This document shows positions 17,235 through 26,091 of a DNA stretch of 64,000 nucleotides, piece after piece. The notes under the pieces were generated by a model. That model ran no database searches and had not been told where the DNA came from. It saw nothing but the letters and a program-made list of their open reading frames with translations. A program made the position numbers and the translations under genes. Source of the stretch: Erwinia sorbitola (lineage in GTDB: Bacteria; Pseudomonadota; Gammaproteobacteria; Enterobacterales; Enterobacteriaceae); contig NZ_CP046509.1 in NCBI RefSeq assembly GCF_009738185.1, forward strand, positions 1 through 64,000, given 5' to 3'. Within the stretch, counting starts at the first letter, position 1, and every line of letters starts with the position of its first letter.

Positions 17235-18443
17235 ATGAAAAAAACACTTCTGGCAGGGGTAGTAATGGCGCTGATCAGCGGCCAGGCAGCAGCACAAACC
17301 TGGCTGCTGACGGATGCTGAAAGCAGTACGGAAAAGGGAAACTGGCAAATGAACAGCCAGCAGCTGAAGCTGGGGGGAGAAAGCTTCAGCATTGAGCAAA
17401 AAGTCCTGCACGGCGGCAAGCAGGAAGGTTCCAAAGTCCTGACAATCACCAGTAAAAATGGTCTCACCATCAGCCTTAGTCCGACCCGCGGCATGGATCT
17501 GTTAAAAGTCACCGGCCATGGCGTGCGCCTCGGCTGGGATTCTCCGGTACAGGAGGTGGTTAACCCGGCTTATATGAACCTTGAAAGCCGTAACGGCCTG
17601 GGCTGGCTGGATGGTTTTAATGAGATGATGGTGCGCTGCGGCTTTGAGTGGACCGGACACCCGGTAACTAAAGACGGCATGATCTATACGCTGCACGGTA
17701 AAGCGGGCAATACACCGGCATCAAAAGTCGAAGTGATCGTTGATGATAAAGCTCCCCACGAGATCCGTATCCGTGGGCTGCTGAAAGAGACCACCTTCAA
17801 AAAAGCGAAACTCGAAACCTGGACGGAGCTGCGCTATGTACCCGGTTCAGATGCTTTTACCGTGCATGATGTGCTGACCAACCAGGCGGACTACCCGCAC
17901 GACTACCAGATTATTTATCACAGCAACTTTGGCACACCGATCCTCGAAAAAGACGCACGTTTTATCGCGCCGTTGAAATCCGTATCACCATTTAATGATT
18001 ACGCGAAAAAAGGGTTGGATGGCTGGAATGTCTACGGTGCACCGACCAAAGATTTTGATGAGATGGTGTTTAACCTGACGCCGAAAGCAGACAGTAATGG
18101 CAAAACGGTAGCTGCGGTAATTAACAGCAAAGGAGATAAAGGGGCGTCGATTGAGTTTGATACTCACCAGCTTCCGCTGCTGACCATGTGGAAAAATACC
18201 GACACCCTGAAACAGGGCTACGTTACCGGGATTGAGCCAGGTACGAACTATGCTTATCCGGTCACTATCGAGAAAGAGCAGGGGCGTGTTAAACAGCTGC
18301 AACCGGGCCAGAGCACTGAATTTACCCTGACCTATACGCTGCTGAAAGATGCCAGCGCAGTGCAGAAAGTGGAACAGCGTGTGAAACAGATTCAGGGTGA
18401 TGAAACCGTCGCCATCGACGAAACCCCTATCGCGAAAGAGTAA
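17235..18443 (+). CDS. exported DUF4432 (aldose-epimerase-like) protein
   Basis: 402-aa protein with a clear Sec signal peptide: MKKTLLAGVVMALISGQAAA, cleavage predicted after Ala20. The mature part carries the DUF4432 galactose-mutarotase-like fold: SPTRGMDLLKV, DGFNEMMVRCGFEW, HGKAGNTPASKVEV, YHSNFGTPIL and the acidic EPGTNYAYP near the end. Related proteins are grouped with aldose 1-epimerases and often sit near sugar-use genes. Periplasmic location and action on a sugar or glycan are inferred. Start ATG 17235 has AAAGGAC upstream. It is monocistronic and ends before a strong hairpin. Confidence 0.78.
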   Translation: MKKTLLAGVVMALISGQAAAQTWLLTDAESSTEKGNWQMNSQQLKLGGESFSIEQKVLHGGKQEGSKVLTITSKNGLTISLSPTRGMDLLKVTGHGVRLGWDSPVQEVVNPAYMNLESRNGLGWLDGFNEMMVRCGFEWTGHPVTKDGMIYTLHGKAGNTPASKVEVIVDDKAPHEIRIRGLLKETTFKKAKLETWTELRYVPGSDAFTVHDVLTNQADYPHDYQIIYHSNFGTPILEKDARFIAPLKSVSPFNDYAKKGLDGWNVYGAPTKDFDEMVFNLTPKADSNGKTVAAVINSKGDKGASIEFDTHQLPLLTMWKNTDTLKQGYVTGIEPGTNYAYPVTIEKEQGRVKQLQPGQSTEFTLTYTLLKDASAVQKVEQRVKQIQGDETVAIDETPIAKE

Positions 18444-18462
18444 CCTCAGGCAGATCCGGCGT

Positions 18463-18494
18463 GCCTGGCCCCTCACATTTTGCTGGGGCCAGGC
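18463..18494. terminator. hairpin between converging genes
   Basis: 10-bp perfect stem GCCTGGCCCC / GGGGCCAGGC with a 12-nt loop, between the DUF4432 stop and the ghrB stop. It has no long T-run (plus strand continues AGGGCTTT), so it may act as a bidirectional terminator or an mRNA-end stabiliser. Confidence 0.6.
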
Positions 18495-18502
18495 AGGGCT
18501 TT

Positions 18503-19468
18503 CTAACGCGGATTAACGCAGTTTTTCTCTACTTTTCCGCTTAACGCGGCAATCAGATTCTCCACCGCATCCTGCGCCATACCGTAGCGCGTCTCATGAG
18601 TGGCCGAGCCGATATGCGGCAGCGCCACCACATTACGCAGCTGTAATAGCTCCGAGCTTACCGGCAGGGGTTCCTGCTCAAACACATCCAGACCAGCGGC
18701 ATGAATAGTTCCGTCTTTCAACGCGGCAATCAGTGCCTGCTCATCAATAACCGGGCCACGTCCGGCATTAATCAGCACCGCGCTTTTCTTCATCTTCGCC
18801 AGCTGTTCGCGACCGATCAGATGATGAGTCTGCTCCGTCAGCGGCAGGCTGATGCAGAGGAAATCGGACTCAGCCAGCAGCGTATCGAGATCGCAATACT
18901 GCGCATCGAAACGCTGTTCAGCTTCCGCATGCTGTTTACGGGCGTTGTAAAGGATGGGCATACCGAAGCCGAGATGAGCACGCTGCGCCAGCGCCAGGCC
19001 GATGCGCCCCATGCCGAGGATACCCAGCTTCTTATGGTGAACATCTATGCCGAACCAGTCGGGGCCGATGCTTTTTTGCCACTCGCCAGCTTTAACGCGT
19101 TCCGCCATCTCAACCACCCGGCGTGCCGAGCTGAGTACCAGAGCCATCATGGTATCCGCCACGGTTTCTGTCAGTACCGTTGGCGTATGCATCAGCAGAA
19201 CGCCACGGTCATTCAGCGCGGCCACGTCAAAGTTGTCGTAACCAACGGAAACTGTCGAGGCGACGCGCAGCTTTGGCATATGCTGCAAAAATGCAGCATC
19301 CACTTTGCCACCTGAACCCAGAATACCTTCGGCCTCGCTGAATGCAGCGGCGTGAGCTGAGATAGTCTCCGGGCTTAAGTCGTTCACTTCAGTAACACGA
19401 CAATGTTCGTCCAGCCGTGCGCGCAGATCCTCAGGTAACGATTTATACAGCACTACATTCGGTTTCAT
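18503..19468 (-). CDS. ghrB: 2-ketogluconate / glyoxylate-hydroxypyruvate reductase (GhrB/KguD)
   Basis: NAD(P)H-dependent D-2-hydroxyacid dehydrogenase, 321 aa, like E. coli GhrB (TkrA). Rossmann motif GILGMGRIGLALAQRA; catalytic Arg in INAGRGPVIDE, Glu in FEQEPLP, His in LPHIGSATHETR. GhrB reduces glyoxylate, hydroxypyruvate and 2-ketogluconate. As the last gene of kguE-kguK-kguT it plays the KguD role, reducing 2-keto-6-phosphogluconate to 6-phosphogluconate. In E. coli ghrB stands alone next to yiaD; here it is built into the ketogluconate operon. Confidence 0.9.
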   Translation of the reverse strand: MKPNVVLYKSLPEDLRARLDEHCRVTEVNDLSPETISAHAAAFSEAEGILGSGGKVDAAFLQHMPKLRVASTVSVGYDNFDVAALNDRGVLLMHTPTVLTETVADTMMALVLSSARRVVEMAERVKAGEWQKSIGPDWFGIDVHHKKLGILGMGRIGLALAQRAHLGFGMPILYNARKQHAEAEQRFDAQYCDLDTLLAESDFLCISLPLTEQTHHLIGREQLAKMKKSAVLINAGRGPVIDEQALIAALKDGTIHAAGLDVFEQEPLPVSSELLQLRNVVALPHIGSATHETRYGMAQDAVENLIAALSGKVEKNCVNPR

Positions 19469-19507
19469 TCGATTCTCTCTGTCTGTTCTGTTCAGGTCGT
19501 CGATGGA

Positions 19508-20791
19508 TTAAGCGTGTTTCGCGCCATCGGGCAGCGGCGTCTGTTTATTCTGGGCCGGTTTCACAATCAGCGTCAGCCAGACGGCAACCAGTAATGCGCT
19601 GCCCATAAAGATATAAGAGGCTGACGGGTTGCCGGTGGCACCGTTGAGGTAGCCCACCACCCAGGAACCGAGGAAGGAACCCAGCGCACCCATCGCATTG
19701 ATCAGCGCCATGGCCCCGCCGGAAACGTTGCGCGGCAGCATTTCCGGGATAATGGCAAAGAATGGCCCGTAAGGGGCATACATCGCAGCCCCGGCGATCA
19801 CCAGCAGGGCATAGGAGAGCCAGAAATTACCCGGCCCTACCAAATATGAGCCTAAAAAGGCCAGCGCACCAATCAGCAGTAACGGCCAGACAAACAATTT
19901 ACGGTTTTGTAACTTATCCGATGCCCAGGAGACCACAATCATGGCGATAGTTGCCGCCAGGTATGGCACCGCCGACAGCCAGCCCGCCTCCACCATTCCC
20001 ATCTGCGTACCGTTACGCAGAATGGACGGCAGCCACAGTACAAAACCGTAAACGCCAATGCTCCAGGCAAAATACTGGGCACAGAGGATAATGACATTGC
20101 GTGATTTAAACGCTTCAGCATAGTTACGAACCGCTTTCAGGTTCTCCTGCTCTTTTTGTAACTGCGCCTGAAGTGCGGCTTTTTCGGCATCACTCAGCCA
20201 TTTGGCCTGCGCCGGTTTATCCTGCACCAGGAACCACCAGGCCACAGCCCAGATCACCGCCGGGAAACCTTCGATGATAAACATTTCACGCCAGCCGAAA
20301 GCGTTAATCAGATAGCCGGAAACTACGGACATCCACAGCACGGTAACCGGATTACCGAGGATCAGAAAAGTATTGGCGCGCGAGCGTTCTGATTTGGTAA
20401 ACCAGTTGCTGATGTAGATCAGCATCGCGGGCATTACAGCCGCTTCCACCACGCCCAGCATAAAGCGGATCGCCGCCAGCATCGGGATATTACTCACCAG
20501 CCCGGTCAGCGTGGCACAGACGCCCCATAAAATCAGGCACCAGAACACCAGTTTTTTAACGCTGCGTCGTTCAGCATAAATCGCTCCCGGGATCTGGAAG
20601 AAGAAGTAGCCGAGAAAGAACAGCGCACCCAGCAGCGAAGAGACGCCTTTGGTAATGCCCAGGTCTTCATTGATGCCCGCCGCAGAGGCAAAGCTAAAGT
20701 TTGCACGATCCAGGTACGCCAGGCTGTAGGTGATAAACACGATGGGCATGATATACCACCAGCGTTTCGGCGCGATTGTCTGATTTTTCAT
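19508..20791 (-). CDS. kguT: 2-ketogluconate transporter KguT (MFS)
   Basis: 427-aa, 12-helix MFS carrier of the ACS family. The first helix ends TYSLAYLDRANFSFASAAG, and the central loop carries a charged region (LSDAEKAALQAQLQKEQENL). Start ATG 20791 has GAGGAAG upstream. Its place between kguK and the reductase gene identifies the substrate as 2-keto-D-gluconate. Inner membrane. Confidence 0.88.
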   Translation of the reverse strand: MKNQTIAPKRWWYIMPIVFITYSLAYLDRANFSFASAAGINEDLGITKGVSSLLGALFFLGYFFFQIPGAIYAERRSVKKLVFWCLILWGVCATLTGLVSNIPMLAAIRFMLGVVEAAVMPAMLIYISNWFTKSERSRANTFLILGNPVTVLWMSVVSGYLINAFGWREMFIIEGFPAVIWAVAWWFLVQDKPAQAKWLSDAEKAALQAQLQKEQENLKAVRNYAEAFKSRNVIILCAQYFAWSIGVYGFVLWLPSILRNGTQMGMVEAGWLSAVPYLAATIAMIVVSWASDKLQNRKLFVWPLLLIGALAFLGSYLVGPGNFWLSYALLVIAGAAMYAPYGPFFAIIPEMLPRNVSGGAMALINAMGALGSFLGSWVVGYLNGATGNPSASYIFMGSALLVAVWLTLIVKPAQNKQTPLPDGAKHA

Positions 20792-20860
20792 GAGTCTTCC
20801 TCGGTGGCCGCATTCTGTAGTAGGGGTCGATGCGGTTTGTTTTTCCGGGTCGTGATGGCG

Positions 20861-21814
20861 TTAGAAATCACCCAGCGCGGCGCGCGTCGGTAATCCTTCG
20901 CTGTCACCGATGGCCTGAATGGCCAGCGAACCAATTTTGTTCCCGCGCAGTATCGCCGCAGGTAACGATTTTCCTTCCAGTAAGGCGCTGATCAGGCCAA
21001 CGGCAAAGCCATCTCCGGCACCCACGGTATCCACAACATTGTCGGTTTTGACTGCGGCAACCTGGCCGCTGTCACCGTCGGCGGTTTTATACCAGGCACC
21101 GTCGCTGCCGGTTTTAATCACCACCGCTTTGACGCCCATCGCCAGGTAAAAATCAGCAATGGCCTCTGGCTGAGTGAAGCCAGTCAGAATCTGTCCCTCT
21201 TTAATGCCCGGCAGCACCCAGTCAGCAAACTGCGCCAGGCCGTTGAGCTGTTTCACCATCTGCTCTTTACTTGACCACAGCACCGGGCGCAGATTGGGAT
21301 CGAAGGAGATGGTTTTACCCTGCGCTTTCATCTCTTGCGCTGCCTGCTGTAACAGCGCCAGCGAGCTGTCGGAGAGGGCTGCTGCCACGCCGCTGAGATG
21401 CAGGTGACGCGCGGAGGTAAAGTAATCAACATCAAAATCGGCGGCGGAGAGATGGCTGGCGGCAGAGCCTTTGCGGAAGTACTCCACCAGCGGATCTGAT
21501 CCATCGTCGACTTTAGATTTCAGTTGGAAACCGGTGGGATAACGCGAATCGGTGGTCACCAGACGACGATCGACGCCCTCCAGATCCAGCTGCTGACAGG
21601 TAAAGCGCCCAAAGGCATCATCACCAATACGGCTGACCCAACCCACTTTCATTCCCAGACGTGTCAGACCGATCGCCACATTGAGTTCAGCTCCGGCAAT
21701 ACGCTTGCTGAAATGGCTGGCACTGGCGAGATCGCCACACTCGTTGGCAACAAACATCGCCATTGCTTCGCCAATGGTGACGACATCCAGCGGGCTTTTA
21801 GCATCAATACTCAT
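20861..21814 (-). CDS. kguK: 2-ketogluconokinase KguK (PfkB family)
   Basis: Sugar kinase of 317 aa. N-terminal TIGEAMAMFV, substrate-binding RIAGAELNVAIGLTRLG and the catalytic signature DTVGAGDGFAVGLISALLEG are typical of the KDG/ketogluconate kinase branch of PfkB. It phosphorylates 2-ketogluconate at C6 before reduction by the GhrB/KguD product. Start ATG 21814 overlaps the kguE stop (ATGA), giving translational coupling. A KDG kinase would look similar; the neighbours decide for kguK. Confidence 0.88.
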   Translation of the reverse strand: MSIDAKSPLDVVTIGEAMAMFVANECGDLASASHFSKRIAGAELNVAIGLTRLGMKVGWVSRIGDDAFGRFTCQQLDLEGVDRRLVTTDSRYPTGFQLKSKVDDGSDPLVEYFRKGSAASHLSAADFDVDYFTSARHLHLSGVAAALSDSSLALLQQAAQEMKAQGKTISFDPNLRPVLWSSKEQMVKQLNGLAQFADWVLPGIKEGQILTGFTQPEAIADFYLAMGVKAVVIKTGSDGAWYKTADGDSGQVAAVKTDNVVDTVGAGDGFAVGLISALLEGKSLPAAILRGNKIGSLAIQAIGDSEGLPTRAALGDF

Positions 21815-22566
21815 AATTTTTCCTCACGCAGCAGGTCAACATAGTGGCGGGTGACGGCCACCAGATCCGGCCCTTCCAGCGGAAATTCAATGGCGCGTGG
21901 TACGTCTGACGGCAGCAGGGCAAGCGTTTCGCGCCACAGGTTATCGGCCTCATCCAGCGCTACGGCGCGCCAGCCATCACCATGAGGGACGGCGGCTTTG
22001 ACATGGATATAGCTGACGTAATTGCTCAAGTGCCGGGCGGCTTCCAGCGGTCGATCGCCGACCCAAAGCCAGTTCCCCATATCAAACGTCATGCCGTTAC
22101 AGGTGCGGCTCTCTCCACACGCGTGAAAGAAGCGGTCAAGAGCTGAGAGTTTCCCGCAGTCTGTCTGATCGTTTTCCACCACCAGATGCACTTTCTTCCC
22201 GGCGAGTTTTTTACGCAGTTCGTCGCATTCGAAAGCAGGCTGGTAGTGGCCCAGTGAATATTTTAGTAGCTGGGCGTTAAGCTGCTCTGCTTCGGCAAAG
22301 TGCTGATCGAGCCGTGGATTTAATGAGCCATCTTCCATAAACAGTGCTTCGGGAACCGAATAGAAGGCCACCAGCCTGGCGTCGCGAATGGCCTGTGCCA
22401 GCGCGGGTAATGCTGTCAGCTGCTGTTCGCTAAACAGTTCACGGCGCAGTTCCACACCGTCGGCACCGGCGGCGGCAATAATCGGCAGCAATGCCTGCTG
22501 ACCGCCCATGGCTGCAACCTGCTTTTGGCCATAGGCGGCGGTGACGACGATGACTTCTCTTTTCAT
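21811..22566 (-). CDS. kguE: KguE-type sugar isomerase/epimerase (TIM barrel)
   Basis: 251-aa TIM-barrel protein of the xylose-isomerase-like AP-endonuclease-2 fold. Metal-ligand-type residues are seen in GVELRRELF, HLVVENDQTD, GMTFDMGNW and YIHVKAAVP. KguE is the first gene of ketogluconate operons in Pseudomonas and enterobacteria; its exact reaction is not settled. Start ATG 22566 is preceded by AGGAG; an upstream in-frame ATG at 22581 is worse placed. The operator palindrome lies 43 bp upstream. Confidence 0.83.
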   Translation of the reverse strand: MKREVIVVTAAYGQKQVAAMGGQQALLPIIAAAGADGVELRRELFSEQQLTALPALAQAIRDARLVAFYSVPEALFMEDGSLNPRLDQHFAEAEQLNAQLLKYSLGHYQPAFECDELRKKLAGKKVHLVVENDQTDCGKLSALDRFFHACGESRTCNGMTFDMGNWLWVGDRPLEAARHLSNYVSYIHVKAAVPHGDGWRAVALDEADNLWRETLALLPSDVPRAIEFPLEGPDLVAVTRHYVDLLREEKL

Positions 22567-22608
22567 GGAATCTCCTGGCATGTTCTGGCTGTCTGATCAA
22601 AACCTAGA

Positions 22609-22622
22609 TGGAACCGGTTCCA
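22609..22622. promoter_or_regulatory. PtxS-like operator of the kgu operon
   Basis: Perfect 14-bp palindrome TGGAACCGGTTCCA, 43 bp upstream of kguE. The Pseudomonas PtxS operator in front of kgu genes is TGAAACCGGTTTCA, which differs by one symmetric base pair. The central CCGG is typical of LacI-family operators. The likely binder is the LacI-type product encoded at 23112-24143. Confidence 0.8.
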
Positions 22623-22813
22623 AAAGAAAGCAGCAGGACAGGAATTTATGATCGTGCTCACGATGTGCACTTTTTTAGGCGGAGAAAAGTCTTAAAAGAG
22701 GAGGGTGCGCGGCGTAAATTGCACGGGCAGAAACGCAATTAAACACCAAAAAAGAATCAGGTCAGCGCTATGATATTAGCTCTTTTTTACCAATTAACAT
22801 GGAAGGTAACATT

Positions 22814-23050
22814 ATGAAGGAAAAGGATAAAAAGCTGAGATCTCTGCATCAGAAGATGGAGCTGCTTCATCAGCAGATTGAAGAGACATTATTTTACAGC
22901 CCGTTGATTACCGAGGAGAAGATGGCAGTCATCATGCGATTTAACTACTCTCTCCTGCGCGCCTGCCAATGTAGCACGGTACAAATGACGATTGCTGACG
23001 GGAGTAAATTAGTCCTGAAACTGGAACTGCCACCGCCGCTGGCGCACTGA
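22814..23050 (+). CDS. small hypothetical protein, 78 aa
   Basis: Not recognised. The 78-aa product begins with a highly charged helix (MKEKDKKLRSLHQKMELLHQ) likely to form a short coiled coil, then a mixed segment with a Cys pair (ACQC) and a beta-like end TIADGSKLVLKLEL. GGAAGG precedes ATG 22814, which supports this start over ATG 22799. It sits alone between the kgu operon and the LacI gene, facing the other way from kgu. The ribosome-binding site and sensible composition argue that it is real. Confidence 0.55.
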   Translation: MKEKDKKLRSLHQKMELLHQQIEETLFYSPLITEEKMAVIMRFNYSLLRACQCSTVQMTIADGSKLVLKLELPPPLAH

Positions 23051-23111
23051 AGGCTGAATTGATGCGAGGTCAAGCCTCGCATTCCTGGAGGCTTTAAGCA
23101 GAGTGGAGATA

Positions 23112-24143
23112 TCAGGTCTGACTCAGTACCTGAGTTGATCCACGTACAATCAGTTCTCCGCTGAACACCCGTTCGTAGCGCGGATGATCCTCGCCGTCGA
23201 TACGTTTAAGTACCTGTTCAAGGGCGCTGTAGCCTATTTGCCAGGTGGGTTGTTTCAGGGTAGTGATGCCCACCCCGGCCAGTTCGGCCCACTCCAGTTC
23301 ATCAAATCCCAGCAGTCCAAGCTGCTCACCCCAGTTGAGATCGAGGCGACGCAGCGCACGTGCCACCTGAAGTGTTAACGCACCGTTGACCACCATAACT
23401 GCACAGGGTGCAGCGTGATGGCGCTGGTAAAAGTCATGCAGTACCGCTTCCAGCTGTTCGCTATTGCCTAAGGCAACTTCAGCCTGCTCCGCCACCAGCT
23501 CAGGCTGCTGCGCCATACGCTGCCGGAAGCTGTGGATGCGCTCGAGCCGCGTATTCACCAGCCCAAGCGGTTCGCTGATAAATAACAGAGCGCGATAGCC
23601 CTGCTCCAGCAGATGTTCAGTGGCCATCAGCGCCGCAGCGCGGTTATCCAGCCCCACCACATCGCAGTCAAAGTCCGGAATTTTACGGTCAATCAGCACC
23701 ATGGGCAGCAGCGATTGCTGGAGCTGATTCAGCGCCTCTTCGCGCATACCCACCGCATTGACCACGATCCCTTCCACCTGATAGCTGTTAAGCAGGTTGA
23801 GATAGTGCCTTTCAAGGTCGATTTCGTTATTGGTGTTACACATCAACAGGGTGAAACCGCTGGCGCGGCAGGCTGCTTCGATGCCGCTTAATACATTCAC
23901 CGAATAGGGGTTAGTGATATCGGCGATGATCAGGCCGATAAGCCTGGTTCGCCCGCGCTTCAGACCCCGGGCCATCTGGCTGGGGCGATAATTGAGCGCG
24001 GCGATAGCCTGTTCAATACGTGTTTTGAGGTCGACGGAGAGTGCGTTCAGTTCACCGTTAAGATAGCGCGAAACGCTGGTTTTTCCGGTGTTCGCAGCTT
24101 TGGCGACATCGCTGATGGTGGCTTTGGCGGCCTTACGGTTCAT
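23112..24143 (-). CDS. LacI-family repressor, PtxS/KguR-like
   Basis: 343-aa LacI/GalR regulator. HTH at residues 10-35 (ATISDVAKAANTGKTSVSRY), hinge helix around YRPSQMARGLKRGRT, then a periplasmic-binding-like sensor domain starting LIGLIIADITNPY. Start set at ATG 24143 with GGGAA upstream; the longer open frame to 24230 adds 29 unconserved residues. Placed 545 bp upstream of the kgu operon, whose palindrome resembles the PtxS operator, so it probably represses kgu and responds to 2-ketogluconate. Confidence 0.82.
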   Translation of the reverse strand: MNRKAAKATISDVAKAANTGKTSVSRYLNGELNALSVDLKTRIEQAIAALNYRPSQMARGLKRGRTRLIGLIIADITNPYSVNVLSGIEAACRASGFTLLMCNTNNEIDLERHYLNLLNSYQVEGIVVNAVGMREEALNQLQQSLLPMVLIDRKIPDFDCDVVGLDNRAAALMATEHLLEQGYRALLFISEPLGLVNTRLERIHSFRQRMAQQPELVAEQAEVALGNSEQLEAVLHDFYQRHHAAPCAVMVVNGALTLQVARALRRLDLNWGEQLGLLGFDELEWAELAGVGITTLKQPTWQIGYSALEQVLKRIDGEDHPRYERVFSGELIVRGSTQVLSQT

Positions 24144-24202
24144 GAGGTTCCCTGATGGTGATGATTGCGCGAGACTACCACAACTGCCGCGCCAGGGCAG
24201 CA

Positions 24203-25189
24203 TTACGGCAGTTTCAGCTCCGGTTGCCATAACACCTGCAAGCTGTTGACGTCCTCCCCCTGAATCAGCCTCAGTACCATTTCTGCCACCTGCTGGCCGA
24301 CATCAGGGCGCGTGGCCTGGACAATGCTGGTCACCGGGTCGCTGATCACTGAATCCGCAGGCAGTCCGTCGTACACTACCAGCTCAATGCGCTGTGATCC
24401 GGTGATAAAACCTGCTTCCCGCAGGGCAATTGCCGCGCCGTCACCCAGCATATTACAGTCGGCCATCACCACCTGCGGTCGCCGGGCCTGCGCCAGCAGC
24501 TGCCGGGTCAGACGGTATCCTTCCCGGCGTGTAGGATCGACCTGCCAGCATGCATCCTGTGCCAGGCCGCGCTGTGCCAGCGTATCAAGAAATCCCTGAC
24601 GGCGTTGATCAACAAACGTCTGATCGTGATGGCTGCCGAGCCAGGCAAAGCGTTGCAGCCCGCGATCGGCATAATGCGTTACCGCGAGTGCAGGCCCGTT
24701 ATAGTTATCGAAATCGAACCAGGCATAAGGGCTGTCCAGCTCGCTGCGGCCTAAAGCCAGAAATGGAAATGCCAGCTGTTGCAGCTTGATCAGGCGGCTA
24801 TCGTGACGGGCAGTATGGGCAACGATCAGCGCATCCACGCACTTGGTGCGCAGCATACGCTGCATACCGCGATGGTCGTCATGGGTATCGTCAGCGATGA
24901 TCAGTAAATCCACATCCGCGCGCGCAAGCGATTGCGCGATAGCGCCCATCATTTCGACGAAGCTGATATCGTTAAACGGAAGGGGAGTGACGGGAAACAG
25001 CAGACCGACAGCGTTGGTGCGCCCGGTTTTCAGACGTCGCGCAACAGCATTGGGACGATATCCCCGCCGCCTGGCTTCCTGTTGGATCCGCTGACGAGTC
25101 TCTTCTGCCACATCATCATAGCCATTCAGGGCCCGACTGACGGTGGTCACAGAGAGACCGAGTGCGCTGGCAATAGCTTTGAGTGACAT
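24203..25189 (-). CDS. LacI-family transcriptional regulator
   Basis: 328-aa LacI/GalR regulator. HTH at the extreme N-terminus (SLKAIASALGLSVTTVSRAL), hinge near YRPNAVARRLKTGRT, sensor domain with VGLLFPVTPLPFNDISF. It lies 59 bp upstream of the PtxS-like gene in the same direction, so the two may be co-transcribed. It is not GntR of E. coli. The target operon is unknown: its N-terminal half resembles alpha-glucoside-type regulators (AglR group), but no such genes are in the window. The ribosome-binding site is weak. Confidence 0.8.
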   Translation of the reverse strand: MSLKAIASALGLSVTTVSRALNGYDDVAEETRQRIQQEARRRGYRPNAVARRLKTGRTNAVGLLFPVTPLPFNDISFVEMMGAIAQSLARADVDLLIIADDTHDDHRGMQRMLRTKCVDALIVAHTARHDSRLIKLQQLAFPFLALGRSELDSPYAWFDFDNYNGPALAVTHYADRGLQRFAWLGSHHDQTFVDQRRQGFLDTLAQRGLAQDACWQVDPTRREGYRLTRQLLAQARRPQVVMADCNMLGDGAAIALREAGFITGSQRIELVVYDGLPADSVISDPVTSIVQATRPDVGQQVAEMVLRLIQGEDVNSLQVLWQPELKLP

Positions 25190-25281
25190 GTGTGCGTGTA
25201 GTGATCAATTTCTGCGCAGGGTAGCACATATTGCGCAGTCTCACTATGATACGGGAGTTTTATTCCAAAATACTGGAATAA

Positions 25282-25309
25282 CCATCCCGGCGCTGAACTA
25301 CCGGGATGG
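25282..25309 (-). terminator. terminator after yiaD
   Basis: Perfect 9-bp stem CCATCCCGG / CCGGGATGG with a 10-nt loop, 8 bp after the yiaD stop. On the minus strand a second hairpin (TTATTCCA/TGGAATAA, 25259-25280) and T-rich sequence follow. Confidence 0.75.
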
Positions 25310-25317
25310 CGGAACAG

Positions 25318-25977
25318 TTACAGCGGGCTGAGAGTGATCTCAACGCGACGGTTTTGCGCTTTGCCTTCTGCGGTGCTGTTTGAGGCGATAGGATTATCCG
25401 GGCCCATACCCTGAGTACGCACGCGGCTTGCCGCAACGCCCTGGGTGATCAGTGCGCTGCCCACACCATCAGCACGCTGCTGGGAGAGGGACATATTCAG
25501 CTGGCGGCTGCCGCTGCTGTCGGTATAACCAATAACGTTAACCGCAGTTTTTGGATACTCTTTCAGCACCATTGCCACGCCGGTCAGGGTATTGGCACCC
25601 GCTGGTTTCAGCGTGCTGCTATTGGTGTCAAAGGTGACGTTATTAGGCATATTCAGCACAATATTATCGCCGTTACGAGTGACGCTAACGCCCGTGCCTC
25701 TCATTTTATCGCGCAGTTTAGCTTCCTGCACATCCATGTAATAACCCGCACCGCCGCCCAGTGCAGCACCGGCCGCAGCGCCGATCAATGCCCCTTTACC
25801 CCGATCTTTCTTGGAGGAGGAGAGCATGCCAACACCGGCACCCAATGCAGCACCGATGCCTGCACCAATGCCAGATTTACCCGCTTCGCGTTCGCCGGTG
25901 TAAGGGTTAGTAGTACAGCCAGCCACGGTCAGGGTGCCGCACAGCACCAGGGCGAGTGTGATGACGCTTTTCTTCAT
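25318..25977 (-). CDS. yiaD: OmpA-family lipoprotein YiaD
   Basis: Outer-membrane lipoprotein of 219 aa, the E. coli YiaD length. The signal MKKSVITLALVLCGTLTVAGC ends in the lipobox VAGC. A glycine-rich zipper-like region (GIGAGIGAALGAGVGML, GALIGAAAGAALGGGAGYY) follows, then an OmpA C-terminal peptidoglycan-binding domain with VIGYTDSSGSRQLNMSLSQQRA and NRRVEI. Start at ATG 25977; the open frame runs on upstream to 26076 without conservation. YiaD is known as a suppressor of bamD defects in E. coli. Next to tag as in E. coli. Confidence 0.95.
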   Translation of the reverse strand: MKKSVITLALVLCGTLTVAGCTTNPYTGEREAGKSGIGAGIGAALGAGVGMLSSSKKDRGKGALIGAAAGAALGGGAGYYMDVQEAKLRDKMRGTGVSVTRNGDNIVLNMPNNVTFDTNSSTLKPAGANTLTGVAMVLKEYPKTAVNVIGYTDSSGSRQLNMSLSQQRADGVGSALITQGVAASRVRTQGMGPDNPIASNSTAEGKAQNRRVEITLSPL

Positions 25978-26091
25978 GGGGGGATCCCTCTCTTTCGCTG
26001 CAATTGGACAAAGTTGCCCGTAAACGCGGCCATTATGCCGCTGAAATGTGGAGGAAATACCCAGGCTTATTCCCAAATTTGTAAGCGAAAG

